Shown in pieces: positions 45,367-54,479 of a stretch of 64,000 nt of DNA. Positions within the stretch are counted from its first letter, which is position 1. Each line of letters starts with the position of its first letter. The DNA lies in contig NZ_LMOG01000018.1 in assembly GCF_001423495.1 (NCBI RefSeq), positions 619,142-683,141 on the forward strand, written 5' to 3'. The stretch is from Xanthomonas sp. Leaf131. GTDB lineage: Bacteria; Pseudomonadota; Gammaproteobacteria; Xanthomonadales; Xanthomonadaceae. The notes under the pieces are model-generated. The model was not told where the DNA came from. It was given only the letters and a program-made list of their open reading frames with translations, and searched no databases. The translations under genes and the position numbers were made by a program.

Positions 45367-45376
45367 GCGTTAGCGG
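45353..45376 (+). terminator. Hairpin overlapping the stop of diguanylate cyclase 1
   Basis: CCGCTAACG and CGTTAGCGG form a perfect 9-base stem around GTTGAG, which includes the TGA stop. There is no U-run. It may stall ribosomes, protect the 3' end or act as a weak terminator. Confidence 0.4.
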
Positions 45377-45760
45377 CGAATGCCTTGAAAAGCAGCTGAA
45401 AACGGGCTTCGAATGAACGCACGGCGCACTACAACTGCGCCGTCGGCAAACGGATGCCACGGCCTGTCGAGATCGTCTGCCATCGTCGATCCGAACAGCG
45501 GTTTTGAAACGCGCTTCAGGCAATCCGCGTGGCCAGCAAGCCTGCGCCAACATCACGGTTTCGCGCGCTGCCGGCATGGGCAATGGCCGCGCCCGCTCGG
45601 CACTCACGCCATCGTGGCGTTGCGCGCATTAAAGAAACACGCGTGAACAGCCGTTAGTCGGTTTACTGCGGCCTACTATGGGGGCCGCCCATGGCAAGCG
45701 TGAGACACCCGCTCAAGGGCGCGGACCACACCTGCCGATGCGTGGGAGAGTGCAACGCCC
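45377..45760. other. Intergenic region between the two GGDEF genes
   Basis: This gap of nearly 400 bases has no supported gene. It contains another perfect inverted repeat (ACGGCGCA and TGCGCCGT, 45421-45443) and the sigma-28-like site at 45630-45657. Short open frames crossing it show no motifs. Confidence 0.6.
45630..45657 (+). promoter_or_regulatory. Sigma-28-like promoter of the second GGDEF gene
   Basis: TAAA (45630-45633) and GCCGTTAG (45650-45657) are separated by 16 bases, one more than the usual 15, with two mismatches in the -10. It is about 100 bases upstream of the second cyclase. Confidence 0.5.
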
Positions 45761-48682
45761 GTGGGGTTTGAGTACCGCCAGTGGAGATCGTCGAGCCGGC
45801 GCGCGCCGTTTGCCGCGGCGTTGCTCTTGGCGTTGCTGTCGTTGGCCGATCTGGCCGGCGCGCAGAGCGCCAGCATTCGCCGTTATGCCCACGATCAAGG
45901 CCTGCTCGGGCTGGCCGGCACCTGCCTGCTGCAAACCCGCGCCACGTTGCTGTGGGTGTGCACCGAGAGCGGGCTGTATCGCTTCAATGGGCGCAGCTTT
46001 CAGCAGGTCGTGCTGGGTGACCTGCGCAACGAACCGATCAGCTCGATGACCGAAACCGCAGACGGCACGTTGTGGGTAGCCGGCTTCCAGGCGCTATTTG
46101 TCGGCGACGAACACGGCTTTCGCCGACTGGCGCCCTACGAGGCCGAACATCTGCAGGAAGGCATGCTGCTGGCCAATCCATCGTGGGGCACGGTGCTGGC
46201 CAATGGCGGCACGCTGGAACTGCTGAGTGCACGCGGCAATGGCCACTGGCATAGCGAACCCTTGCTGGATACCGCCACCCGCGTGCGCGTCCCCGAGTTA
46301 TCCAAGGTGCTGAGCCTGTCGGTGGACGGCGACACCTTGTGGGCTGGCTGCGCCAAGCGGCTGTGCACCATCGACGCGCAGCGCAAGGTGCAGGTGTACG
46401 GACCGGAGCAAGGCGTGCCGGAAGATCGCTGGTACAGCGTGTTGCGCGATCACGACGGCGCGCTGTGGGCACGCGGCACCGGCAACCTGCTCTATCGCGC
46501 GCCGGGCGCAACCACCTTCAGCGTGCGGCCGCTGCCGTTGCTGGATGGCAGCACCATCGGGCAGCAGGCGCCACTGGTGCTGGATCGCGAAGGACGTGTA
46601 CTGGTGCGCCGCAACGACGGCCTGGTGCGCTGGGAAAACGGCCGCTGGCGCAGTTTCGGCACCGGCAACGGGCTGCCAGCGGGCAGCAGCGATGCCATCG
46701 TGGTGGACCGCGACGGCGATATCTGGATGACCGTGGACGGCGAAGGCCTGGTGCGCTGGGCCGGCTACGAGTGGATCGAAAACTGGGACGCCTCGCAAGG
46801 CATGCCGGCTGCGCCGACCTGGTCGATCGCCCGCGACGCGCAGGGCGCGCTGCTGGTCGGCAACGAACACGGCACCGGCCGTCAGGTCGACCCGCAGGGG
46901 CGGTTTGTTCCCGCCTTGCAGGCTTCCGGGATCCAGATCGTGGGCATGCAACGCAGCGCCGACGGCAGCCTATGGACGCTCAATTCGGCCGGTTTCCTGC
47001 GTCGCAACTGGCCGGATGGACGCAGCAAGGAGATCGCCAAACTGCCGCGCACTGCGCGCCGCCTGCTCATCGACCGCCAGGGGCGGATGTGGATGCTCAG
47101 CGCCGGCGGGTTGTTCGTGATCGAACACCCGCTGGAGGGCGGCACCCTGCAGGCGGTTGCCAACATGCCGACGATCGCCTACACCGACATCCAGCAGACC
47201 GCCGACGGCACGCTGTGGGTCTCCAGCGCCAATGGCCTGTTTCGGCTACGCGGCACACACTGGTCGAAGGTGCAGGTGAAGGTCAATGGCGGCACCTCGG
47301 ACCCATGGATCAACAAATTCCACATCAGCGACAGCGGCGAAGTGTGGCTGGCGTTCTATCGCGCGGGTCTGTGGCACGGCATGTTGCTGGACGGGGGACT
47401 GGATCTGCAGGCGGTCAGCGACGAAGCGCTTGGCGATGTCAGCGTGTACCAGCTGCGCGGCGACAGCGTCGGCCGGGTCTGGGTGGGCCACGCGCGCGGT
47501 GTGGAGGTTTACGACGGTGAGCGCTGGGCGCATCTGTCGCAATCGCAAGGGCTGTTATGGGACGACGTGTCCGAAGCGGCGTTTGCCGAAGATCCGGATG
47601 GCTCGGTCTGGATCGGCACCGCGCGCGGGGTGAGCCATCTGCGCGATCCGGCGCGCCTGTTCGATCAGCGCCAGCCCAGCGTGCGCATCGACAGCGTCAG
47701 CCGCGGCGGCGTGCCGGTGCAGCGTGGCCAGTTGCTCGGGTGGAGCGACAAGCCGCTGCATATCGAGCTGTCCAGCATGGAGGTCTACGACGACCCCAGC
47801 CGGCTGACGGTGCGCTACCGCCTGCTCGGTCTGCACAACGAATGGATCCAGAGCGACACGCTGTCGATCGACCAACCACCGCTGCCGTCGGGACATTTCC
47901 GCCTGCAGGTGCAGCTGCTGGATCGCTACCGGCGCGCCGCCTCGCCGATCGCCGACCTGCCCTTCGCGGTGGCGCCATTGTGGTGGCGCAGCCCGCCGGC
48001 GATTGCGCTGTATCTGCTGATCGGCAGCGCGCTGCTGGCCGGTCTGTGGCGCTGGCGCCACCGTCACCTGGTCGCGCGCGAGCGCATGCTCGCCGAGCTG
48101 GTCGCCGAGCGCACCTATCAGCTGGAGCGCGAAAAACGCGAACTGGAAAGCGCCCGCGCCGCATTGGCGTTGAAGGCCAGCCACGACGCGCTGACCGGCC
48201 TGCTCAATCGCTCCGGCGTGCTCGAAGCGATGGCCGAAGAACTGCAGGCCTGCGCCCATGGCGCGCATCCGTTGGCGGTGGTACTGATCGATCTGGATCA
48301 CTTCAAGCTGGTCAACGACGAACACGGCCATCTGGTCGGCGATGCGGTGCTGGCCAAGGTCGGCGCACGCCTGACCGCCTGCCTGCGCGATTCGGACAGA
48401 GTGGGCCGTTACGGCGGCGAAGAATTGCTGCTGTTGCTGCCGGGCATGCCGCAGAACAGCCAGCATCGGCTGCGTGCCATCCACGAAAAGCTCAGCGTGG
48501 CCCCATACGAAGTGGGCACCGCCCGCCCGCTGCCGGTGACCTGCTCGGTCGGTGTGGCGTGGTTCCGGATCGGCGACACTGCGGCCACGCTGCTGGCGCG
48601 CGCCGACGAGGCGCTGTATCGCGCCAAGCGGCACGGACGCAATCGCATCGAACCGGAGGAGCCTGAGTCGTCAGTGGCATGA
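45761..48682 (+). CDS. Periplasmic beta-propeller sensor diguanylate cyclase 2
   Basis: This 973-residue paralogue of the preceding cyclase starts at GTG 45761, which gives the Arg-rich signal peptide ending near LAGAQS. It has the same order: beta propeller (TLWVAGFQALFVG, GDIWMTVDGEGLVRW, GSVWIGTARGVSHL), Y_Y_Y domain, transmembrane helix near residues 745-763, coiled coil and GGDEF. The active site is GGEEL from Gly885, and the RxxD site (RDSD) lies five residues before it. An active, feedback-inhibited cyclase is predicted. It overlaps the EAL gene by four bases, so synthesis and breakdown of c-di-GMP are translationally linked. Confidence 0.92.
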   Translation: MGFEYRQWRSSSRRAPFAAALLLALLSLADLAGAQSASIRRYAHDQGLLGLAGTCLLQTRATLLWVCTESGLYRFNGRSFQQVVLGDLRNEPISSMTETADGTLWVAGFQALFVGDEHGFRRLAPYEAEHLQEGMLLANPSWGTVLANGGTLELLSARGNGHWHSEPLLDTATRVRVPELSKVLSLSVDGDTLWAGCAKRLCTIDAQRKVQVYGPEQGVPEDRWYSVLRDHDGALWARGTGNLLYRAPGATTFSVRPLPLLDGSTIGQQAPLVLDREGRVLVRRNDGLVRWENGRWRSFGTGNGLPAGSSDAIVVDRDGDIWMTVDGEGLVRWAGYEWIENWDASQGMPAAPTWSIARDAQGALLVGNEHGTGRQVDPQGRFVPALQASGIQIVGMQRSADGSLWTLNSAGFLRRNWPDGRSKEIAKLPRTARRLLIDRQGRMWMLSAGGLFVIEHPLEGGTLQAVANMPTIAYTDIQQTADGTLWVSSANGLFRLRGTHWSKVQVKVNGGTSDPWINKFHISDSGEVWLAFYRAGLWHGMLLDGGLDLQAVSDEALGDVSVYQLRGDSVGRVWVGHARGVEVYDGERWAHLSQSQGLLWDDVSEAAFAEDPDGSVWIGTARGVSHLRDPARLFDQRQPSVRIDSVSRGGVPVQRGQLLGWSDKPLHIELSSMEVYDDPSRLTVRYRLLGLHNEWIQSDTLSIDQPPLPSGHFRLQVQLLDRYRRAASPIADLPFAVAPLWWRSPPAIALYLLIGSALLAGLWRWRHRHLVARERMLAELVAERTYQLEREKRELESARAALALKASHDALTGLLNRSGVLEAMAEELQACAHGAHPLAVVLIDLDHFKLVNDEHGHLVGDAVLAKVGARLTACLRDSDRVGRYGGEELLLLLPGMPQNSQHRLRAIHEKLSVAPYEVGTARPLPVTCSVGVAWFRIGDTAATLLARADEALYRAKRHGRNRIEPEEPESSVA

Positions 48683-50304
48683 GCAGTACATCCCATCCCC
48701 CCAGTGCCACGACCGGCCGCCAAGTGCATGGGCACGCTGCACCGCAGCCGCTGTGCATGCCTGCGCAACGCCCACCTGCCCATGGCATGGCTGCAGCACG
48801 GCTCGCGCCCGCCAGCCTGTGCGCAGCGACCGCCGGCGCGCAGCTGCCGTTGTCGTGGCTGACCGCGGTGGTGGTGCTGGTCACGCTGGCCTTGCTGGTG
48901 TTGGCGCTGGTGATCTCGGTGCTGTCGCGGCGCTTCCAGCAACGCACCGATGTGCTCGCCCAATCGCTGGCGCAAGCCAATGCCGAGCTGGTGCTGGCCG
49001 CGCTGCACGACCCGCTCACCCGCCTGCCCAACCGCGTGCTGCTGCACGAACACGTGCTGCAGAGCATCGACCGCGCCCAGCGCGACGGGCAGCGCTTTGC
49101 GGTGATGCTGGTCAATCTGGATGGCTTCAAGGCGGTCAACGACGGCTACGGCCATCAGTTCGGCGACCAGCTGCTGGTGGCGGTGGCCGGGCGCCTGAGC
49201 GCGCACCGCCGTGCCCACGGCAGCCTGGCGCGCTTGGGCGCCGACGAATTCGTGCTGGTGTCCGACATCGCCGACCCCGAAGACGCCGCCGCAATCGCCG
49301 CGCATCTGCTGCAGGCGCTGGCAGTGCCATTCCTGGTCGGCGACCAGGAGCTGCGCCTCAGCAGCAGCGTCGGCATCGCGCTGTATCCAGAAGACGCCGG
49401 CAGCGAGCATCAGCTGATGACCCATGCCGATGCGGCCATGCGCCATGCCAAACAGGCTGGGCGCAACCGCTACAGCTTCTTCGAGCGCTCGATGACCGGC
49501 ACCACCCGCGAGCGCCTGCAGCTGCTGCAGGATCTGCCGCGCGCACTGGAGCTGGGCCAGTTCGTGCTGCACTACCAACCCAAATACTGCGCTGAGGATG
49601 GCCGCCCGATCGGCGCCGAAGCGCTGATCCGCTGGCAACATCCCGAACGCGGCCTGGTGCCGCCGGACAGCTTTATCCCGCTGGCCGAACGCAGCGGCAT
49701 GATTGGCCCGCTCGGCAGTTGGGTGCTGCAGCAAGCCTGCCGGCAGATGCGCGCCTGGCGCGAGGCCGGGCATGGCGACTGGCGGGTGGCGGTGAACCTC
49801 TCGGCCACCCAGCTGGCCTCGCCCAGCCTGCTGGACGAAGTGGCCACCACCCTGGCCGAACATGCGATCGCCCCCGGCCAGCTCACCCTGGAAATCACCG
49901 AAAGCATGGCCATGCGCGACGCCGAGGCCTGCCTGCACACGCTTGGCCAGCTCAATGCACTGGGCGTGCGTATCGCCATCGACGACTTCGGCACCGGTTA
50001 TTCCAACCTGCTCTATCTACGCAAGCTGCCCGCGCACGAACTCAAGATCGACCGCAGCTTCGTGCAGGCGATGGACACCTGCGCCGAAGACATCGCCATC
50101 GTCGCCGCCGTCGTCGCGCTAGCCCACACCATGCGGCTGCAGGTGGTGGCCGAAGGCGTGGAGACCGCCGCCCAGCGCAACATGCTCGAACGCCTGGGTT
50201 GCGACCAGCTGCAAGGCTATCTGCTGGGCCGGCCGATGGACGCCGAGCGCTTTATCGCCACGGTGGTCGCCCAGCGCGATGGCCTGCGCCGCCAGGCCAG
50301 CTGA
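48679..50304 (+). CDS. Membrane-anchored degenerate GGDEF / EAL phosphodiesterase
   Basis: This 541-residue protein has one clear transmembrane helix (about residues 54-77), a degenerate GGDEF (RLGADEF, so unlikely to be a cyclase) and a complete EAL domain. The EAL signatures are Glu314-Ala-Leu, NLSATQL, ITESMAM, IDDFGTGYSN, KIDRSF, AEGVET and QGYLLGRP. It should hydrolyse c-di-GMP. The first 50 residues are Pro/His-rich and have the GMAAARLAP pattern that follows MHYT repeats in longer relatives, so an ancestral MHYT sensor may have been lost (inference). It is coupled to cyclase 2 by overlap. Confidence 0.93.
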   Translation: MSSTSHPPSATTGRQVHGHAAPQPLCMPAQRPPAHGMAAARLAPASLCAATAGAQLPLSWLTAVVVLVTLALLVLALVISVLSRRFQQRTDVLAQSLAQANAELVLAALHDPLTRLPNRVLLHEHVLQSIDRAQRDGQRFAVMLVNLDGFKAVNDGYGHQFGDQLLVAVAGRLSAHRRAHGSLARLGADEFVLVSDIADPEDAAAIAAHLLQALAVPFLVGDQELRLSSSVGIALYPEDAGSEHQLMTHADAAMRHAKQAGRNRYSFFERSMTGTTRERLQLLQDLPRALELGQFVLHYQPKYCAEDGRPIGAEALIRWQHPERGLVPPDSFIPLAERSGMIGPLGSWVLQQACRQMRAWREAGHGDWRVAVNLSATQLASPSLLDEVATTLAEHAIAPGQLTLEITESMAMRDAEACLHTLGQLNALGVRIAIDDFGTGYSNLLYLRKLPAHELKIDRSFVQAMDTCAEDIAIVAAVVALAHTMRLQVVAEGVETAAQRNMLERLGCDQLQGYLLGRPMDAERFIATVVAQRDGLRRQAS

Positions 50305-50486
50305 GCGACAAAACCGCGTCAAAACGCCCGCCGACGCGGCATCTGCGATCGACGACTCGCCAACCGAGCCAAGCATGATCCGGACTTGGTCAGACACGCT
50401 CGCGTTCTGACCGGTTGCCCTTCTCGCTCCCCACCCAGCCACGCAGCCCCCTCCAGCGGCTCCACGCACGCGGCCGCTGCGCCCCG

Positions 50487-50520
50487 ATTCCCGATTCCCC
50501 ATTCCCCATTCCCCATTCCC
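50487..50520. repeat. GATTCCC/CATTCCC tandem heptamers
   Basis: A short array of 7-base units (GATTCCC then CATTCCC) lies in the leader between the EAL gene and flhB. The complementary GGGAATC array is found after cheA at 60531-60570. Such arrays are common in Xanthomonas intergenic DNA. Confidence 0.8.
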
Positions 50521-50532
50521 AGCCCCACCAAC

Positions 50533-50550
50533 TGGAACGCCGCTTGCATG
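50533..50550 (+). promoter_or_regulatory. Sigma-54 promoter of flhB
   Basis: TGGAACGCCGCTTGCAT has GG (50534-50535) and GC (50546-50547) 10 bases apart, with a full TTGCAT -12. It is about 31 bases before flhB. This gives the export genes a separate RpoN2 start after the c-di-GMP module. Confidence 0.8.
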
Positions 50551-50580
50551 AGCCAGGGCTGACAAGTCACCGGCACCTCC

Positions 50581-51711
50581 ATGTCCGAGTCCGAAGACGG
50601 CGGCGAACGCACAGAGCTTCCCACCGAAAAACGCCTGCGCGAAGCCCGCGAGCAGGGCAACATCCCGCAGTCGCGGGAGTTGTCCACCGCTGCGGTGTTC
50701 GGCGCCGGCGTGTTCGCGCTGATGGCCCTGGCGCGCGGCATCGGCGATGGCGCCAGCGTCTGGATGAAGACCGCGCTCAGCCCGGACCCGAAAATGCGTG
50801 AAAACCCGATGGCGCTGTTCGGCCATTTCGGCGATCTGCTGCTGCAACTGCTGTGGGTGATGGTGCCGCTGATCGGCATCTGCCTGGCCGCCGGCCTGGC
50901 CGGCCCGCTGGTGATGAGCGGGCTGCATTTCTCCGGCAAGGCGATCATGCCCGACCTCAACAAGCTCAACCCGGCCAACGGGCTCAAGCGCATGTGGGGC
51001 AGCAACAGCCTGGCCGAGCTGGTCAAGTCGGTGCTGCGGCTGCTGTTCGTCGGCCTGGCTGCCAGCCTGTGCATTTCCAAAGGCCTGCACGGCCTGCGCT
51101 CGCTGGTGAACCAGCCGCTGGAACAAGCCGTGGGCAACGGCCTGGACTTCACCAAGAGCCTGCTGTTCTACACCGCCGGCGCCCTGGTGCTGCTGGCCGC
51201 CATCGACGCGCCGTACCAGAAGTGGAACTGGATGCGGAAGCTCAAGATGACCCGCGAAGAGATCAAGCGCGAGATGAAGGAGAGCGAGGGCAGCCCGGAG
51301 GTCAAGGGCCGCATCCGCCAGATGCAGATGCAGATGTCGCAGCGCCAGATGATGGAAGCGGTACCCAAGGCCGACGTGGTGCTGATGAATCCGACTCACT
51401 ACGCAGTGGCGCTCAAGTACGAGGGCGGCAAGATGCGCGCCCCGATCGTGGTGGCCAAGGGCGTGGACGAAATGGCCTTCCGTATCCGCGAAGTCTGCGA
51501 ACAACACCGGGTGGCGATCGTCACCGCGCCGCCTTTGGCACGCGCCTTGTATAGAGAAGCTCAAATTGGCAAGGAAATTCCCGTGAGACTCTATTCGGTC
51601 GTGGCCCAGGTACTTTCCTACGTCTACCAGCTGCGTGGCTGGAACGGCGGCCCGATGCCGGACTTGCCCTCATTGGAAGTGGATGAGTTCGGCAAGGGAG
51701 CCAGCGCATGA
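50581..51711 (+). CDS. flhB: Flagellar export switch protein FlhB
   Basis: FlhB is the autocleaving substrate-specificity switch of the export gate. The 376-residue product starts MSESEDGGERTELPTEKRLREAREQGNIPQSRE. It has four membrane helices, and the cytoplasmic domain carries the cleavage motif Asn270-Pro-Thr-His273. It overlaps flhA by four bases. All functional motifs are intact. Confidence 0.98.
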   Translation: MSESEDGGERTELPTEKRLREAREQGNIPQSRELSTAAVFGAGVFALMALARGIGDGASVWMKTALSPDPKMRENPMALFGHFGDLLLQLLWVMVPLIGICLAAGLAGPLVMSGLHFSGKAIMPDLNKLNPANGLKRMWGSNSLAELVKSVLRLLFVGLAASLCISKGLHGLRSLVNQPLEQAVGNGLDFTKSLLFYTAGALVLLAAIDAPYQKWNWMRKLKMTREEIKREMKESEGSPEVKGRIRQMQMQMSQRQMMEAVPKADVVLMNPTHYAVALKYEGGKMRAPIVVAKGVDEMAFRIREVCEQHRVAIVTAPPLARALYREAQIGKEIPVRLYSVVAQVLSYVYQLRGWNGGPMPDLPSLEVDEFGKGASA

Positions 51712-53801
51712 GCGCCCAACCCGCACCGCTGAATGCCCGACGCATCATGGAGTTGCTGCGCAACGGCCTGGGTGCCCCGCTGGCGCTGATGGCCATGCTG
51801 GCCATGCTGATGGTGCCGCTGGCCGCACCGGTGCTGGATGCCTTGTTCACCTTCAACATCGCCATCTCGCTGATGGTGCTGCTGGCGGTGATCTACGTGC
51901 AGCGCCCGCTGGAATTCACCATTTTCCCGATCGTGCTGTTGATGACCACGATGCTGCGCCTGGCGCTGAACGTCGCCTCCAGCCGCGTGATCCTGATCAA
52001 CGGCCAGGACGGCCACGCCGCGGCCGGCAAGGTCATCGAAGCGTTCGGCCAGTTCGTCATCGGCGGCAATTACGCGGTGGGCATCGTGGTGTTCGCGATC
52101 CTGACCATCATCAACTTCGTCGTTATCACCAAGGGTGCCGGGCGCGTGTCGGAAGTAACCGCGCGCTTCATCCTGGACGCCATGCCCGGCAAGCAGATGG
52201 CCATCGACGCCGACCTCAACGCCGGTTTGCTGACGCGCGAGGAAGCCAAGGCCCGCCGCGAAGAAGTGCGCGAGGAAGCCGACTTCTACGGCGCGATGGA
52301 CGGTGCCAACAAGTTCATCCGCGGCGACGCCATCGCCGCCATCATGATTTTGTTCATCAATCTCATCGGCGGTATGGCGGTGGGCATGTTCCAGCACGGC
52401 ATGAGCTTTGTGGATGCCGCCTCCACCTACACCCTGCTGTCGATCGGCGACGGTTTGGTGGCGCAGCTGCCGGCCTTGCTGGTGTCGTCCTCGGTCGCCT
52501 TGCTGGTGACCCGCGCCTCGCGGGCGCAGGACATGCGCGGCGCGATGATCAGCCAGGTGTTCGGCCAGCACCGCGCATTGGCGGTGGCGGCGGCCATCCT
52601 GGGCCTGGTCGGCCTGGTGCCGGGCATGCCGAACGTCGCGTTTTTGACGCTCGGCCTGATCCTGGGCGTGATCGCCTGGAAAATGTACAAGCGCAGCCTG
52701 GTCATCCCGCCGACCGGCGACCCGGCCACCGACCCGAAGGCCGCCGCCGCGGCCACCGCCGCCCAGGCCAGCTCGGAACTGAGCTGGGACGAGCTGCGCC
52801 CGATCGACCCGCTGGGCCTGGAAGTGGGCTACCGGCTGATCCCGCTGGTAGACAAGAACCAGGGCGGCGAGCTGATGGCGCGCATCAAGGGCGTACGCCG
52901 CAAGCTCACCCAGGACATCGGCTTCCTGGTGCCGCCGGTGCACATTCGCGACAACCTGGAGCTGTCGGCCAACGCCTACCGCTTGCTGGTACACGGCGTG
53001 CCGGTGGCCACTGCGGAAATCTATCCCGATCGCGAACTGGCGCTGGACCCGGGCGGCGCGCTCGGCCAGCTCGACGGCATTCCCGGCAAGGACCCGGCGT
53101 TCGGCCTGGACGCCACCTGGATCCAGCCGCATCAACGCGCCTATGCCGAATCGATGGGCTATACGGTGGTCGACCCGGCCACCGTGGTCGCCACCCATCT
53201 GTCGCACCTGATCCGCGAACACGCACCGGAACTGCTCGGTCACGAGGAAGTACAGCAACTGCTGGCGACCCTGGCCAAGACCGCGCCGAAGATGGTCGAA
53301 GACCTCACCCCCAAGGCGTTGCCGCTGTCGGTGGTGGTGCGCGTATTGCAGAACCTGCTGATCGAGCGCATCCCGGTGCGCCAGCTGCGCAAGATCGTCG
53401 AAGCGCTGGTAGAACACGCCCCGCACAGCCAGGACCCGACCACCCTCACCGCCGCAGTGCGCACCTCGCTGGGCCGCTTCATCGTGCAGGAGATCGCCGG
53501 CATGTCGGCCGAACTACCGGTCTACACGCTGGCCCCGCAGCTGGAGCGCGTGCTGCAGGAATCCACCCACGGCAACGGCGTGGCGCTGGAACCCGGCCTG
53601 GCCGAGCGCCTGCACCAAAGCCTGGCCGATTGCGTCGGCAAGCAGGAAGCCCGCAACGAACCGGCAGTGGTACTGGTACCCGGCCAGGTCCGCGCCGCCC
53701 TGGCCCGCCTGGTCCGCCACAGCGTGCCGACCCTGTCGGTACTGGCCTATAGCGAAGTGCCTGAAGACAAGCGCCTGAGGCTGGTCGGCACGATCAGCTG
53801 A
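51708..53801 (+). CDS. flhA: Flagellar export gate protein FlhA
   Basis: FlhA is the large export-gate subunit and chaperone dock. The 697-residue product has eight predicted N-terminal membrane helices. The FHIPEP-type segment reads RFILDAMPGKQMAIDADLNAGLLTREEAKARR, followed by FYGAMDGANKFIRGDAIA. The cytoplasmic domain ends with TLSVLAYSEVPEDKRLRLVGTIS. Length is normal. It is followed by two palindromic repeats and the flhF promoter. Confidence 0.98.
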   Translation: MSAQPAPLNARRIMELLRNGLGAPLALMAMLAMLMVPLAAPVLDALFTFNIAISLMVLLAVIYVQRPLEFTIFPIVLLMTTMLRLALNVASSRVILINGQDGHAAAGKVIEAFGQFVIGGNYAVGIVVFAILTIINFVVITKGAGRVSEVTARFILDAMPGKQMAIDADLNAGLLTREEAKARREEVREEADFYGAMDGANKFIRGDAIAAIMILFINLIGGMAVGMFQHGMSFVDAASTYTLLSIGDGLVAQLPALLVSSSVALLVTRASRAQDMRGAMISQVFGQHRALAVAAAILGLVGLVPGMPNVAFLTLGLILGVIAWKMYKRSLVIPPTGDPATDPKAAAAATAAQASSELSWDELRPIDPLGLEVGYRLIPLVDKNQGGELMARIKGVRRKLTQDIGFLVPPVHIRDNLELSANAYRLLVHGVPVATAEIYPDRELALDPGGALGQLDGIPGKDPAFGLDATWIQPHQRAYAESMGYTVVDPATVVATHLSHLIREHAPELLGHEEVQQLLATLAKTAPKMVEDLTPKALPLSVVVRVLQNLLIERIPVRQLRKIVEALVEHAPHSQDPTTLTAAVRTSLGRFIVQEIAGMSAELPVYTLAPQLERVLQESTHGNGVALEPGLAERLHQSLADCVGKQEARNEPAVVLVPGQVRAALARLVRHSVPTLSVLAYSEVPEDKRLRLVGTIS

Positions 53802-53815
53802 GGCTGACGCACCTC

Positions 53816-53881
53816 GTAGGAGCGCACCCGGGCGCGACGGGCTCTACCGGGACAGCCCGTCGCGCCCAGGTGCGCTCCTAC
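53816..53881. repeat. Long palindromic repeat, copy 1
   Basis: GTAGGAGCGCACCCGGGCGC and its near-exact complement GCGCCCAGGTGCGCTCCTAC flank CGACGGGCT / AGCCCGTCG and a short CTACCGGGAC centre. The arms are about 28 bases. It lies 15 bases after the flhA stop and is repeated at 53937-54001. It may act as terminator or 3'-end protector. Confidence 0.85.
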
Positions 53882-53936
53882 AACACGCCGGGCAATCCGA
53901 CGACATGCTGCGGATCAGGCAAGGTCGCCGACACCT

Positions 53937-54001
53937 GTAGGAGCGCACCTGGGCGCGAGGGCTTTACCGGGACAGCCCATCGCGCCCAGGTGCGCTCCTA
54001 C
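53937..54001. repeat. Long palindromic repeat, copy 2
   Basis: This is a second copy of the same palindrome with a few changes (GTAGGAGCGCACCTGGGCGC at its left end). The copies are 55 bases apart, in a REP-type doublet. Such GTAGGAGCGC palindromes are common between Xanthomonas genes. Confidence 0.85.
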
Positions 54002-54304
54002 GGACCCACCCGAGCCTGGCCCTCTCGCTGCAGACAGGCAACCGACCACCGCGTCGGAAAGCCGCCACTGGTCCGGACATCCAATCGATTGCACGACGCT
54101 GGCCGTTTCGAGGCTTTCCGAACGCCCAAAGCGCAACATCCGGCGCGCCAGCGCACCCGCCCATACGGTGACGCCACGGCAACGCAGCCTTGCAAAAAAA
54201 GTCAATATATACAGCGACTTGAAGCCAGGCGAATCTATCTGCGTTACGCCCTGCACCCTGTTCCAAACCTCAGATCCACGCGCCGGAACCCCGGCACCGC
54301 GTTT
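54002..54304. other. Gap between flhA repeats and flhF promoter
   Basis: There is no supported gene here. An AT-rich patch (about 54190-54230) and the upstream box (54280-54297, GCGCCGGAACCCCGGCAC) precede the flhF promoter. Open frames through this region lack recognisable motifs. Confidence 0.6.
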
Positions 54305-54321
54305 TGGCACGCCACGTGCAT
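54305..54321 (+). promoter_or_regulatory. Sigma-54 promoter of flhF
   Basis: TGGCACGCCACGTGCAT has a perfect TGGCACG -24. GG (54306-54307) and GC (54318-54319) are 10 bases apart, but the -12 is GTGCA rather than TTGCA. A leader of about 150 bases precedes the flhF start. The upstream box is eight bases before the GG. Confidence 0.78.
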
Positions 54322-54479
54322 TAGCTCTGGCGAGACCGCAGCCAGCTTGATCGCTGCGGGGCGAGAGCAGGACTTGGAACAACCGAACGGGACAGGCAAC
54401 TCATGACGCTGGCAACACACCCACATTCATCGCGCACCCGTCCGGCGTCCGGCGGGTCCCGTTCCTGGAGGCACTTCGC

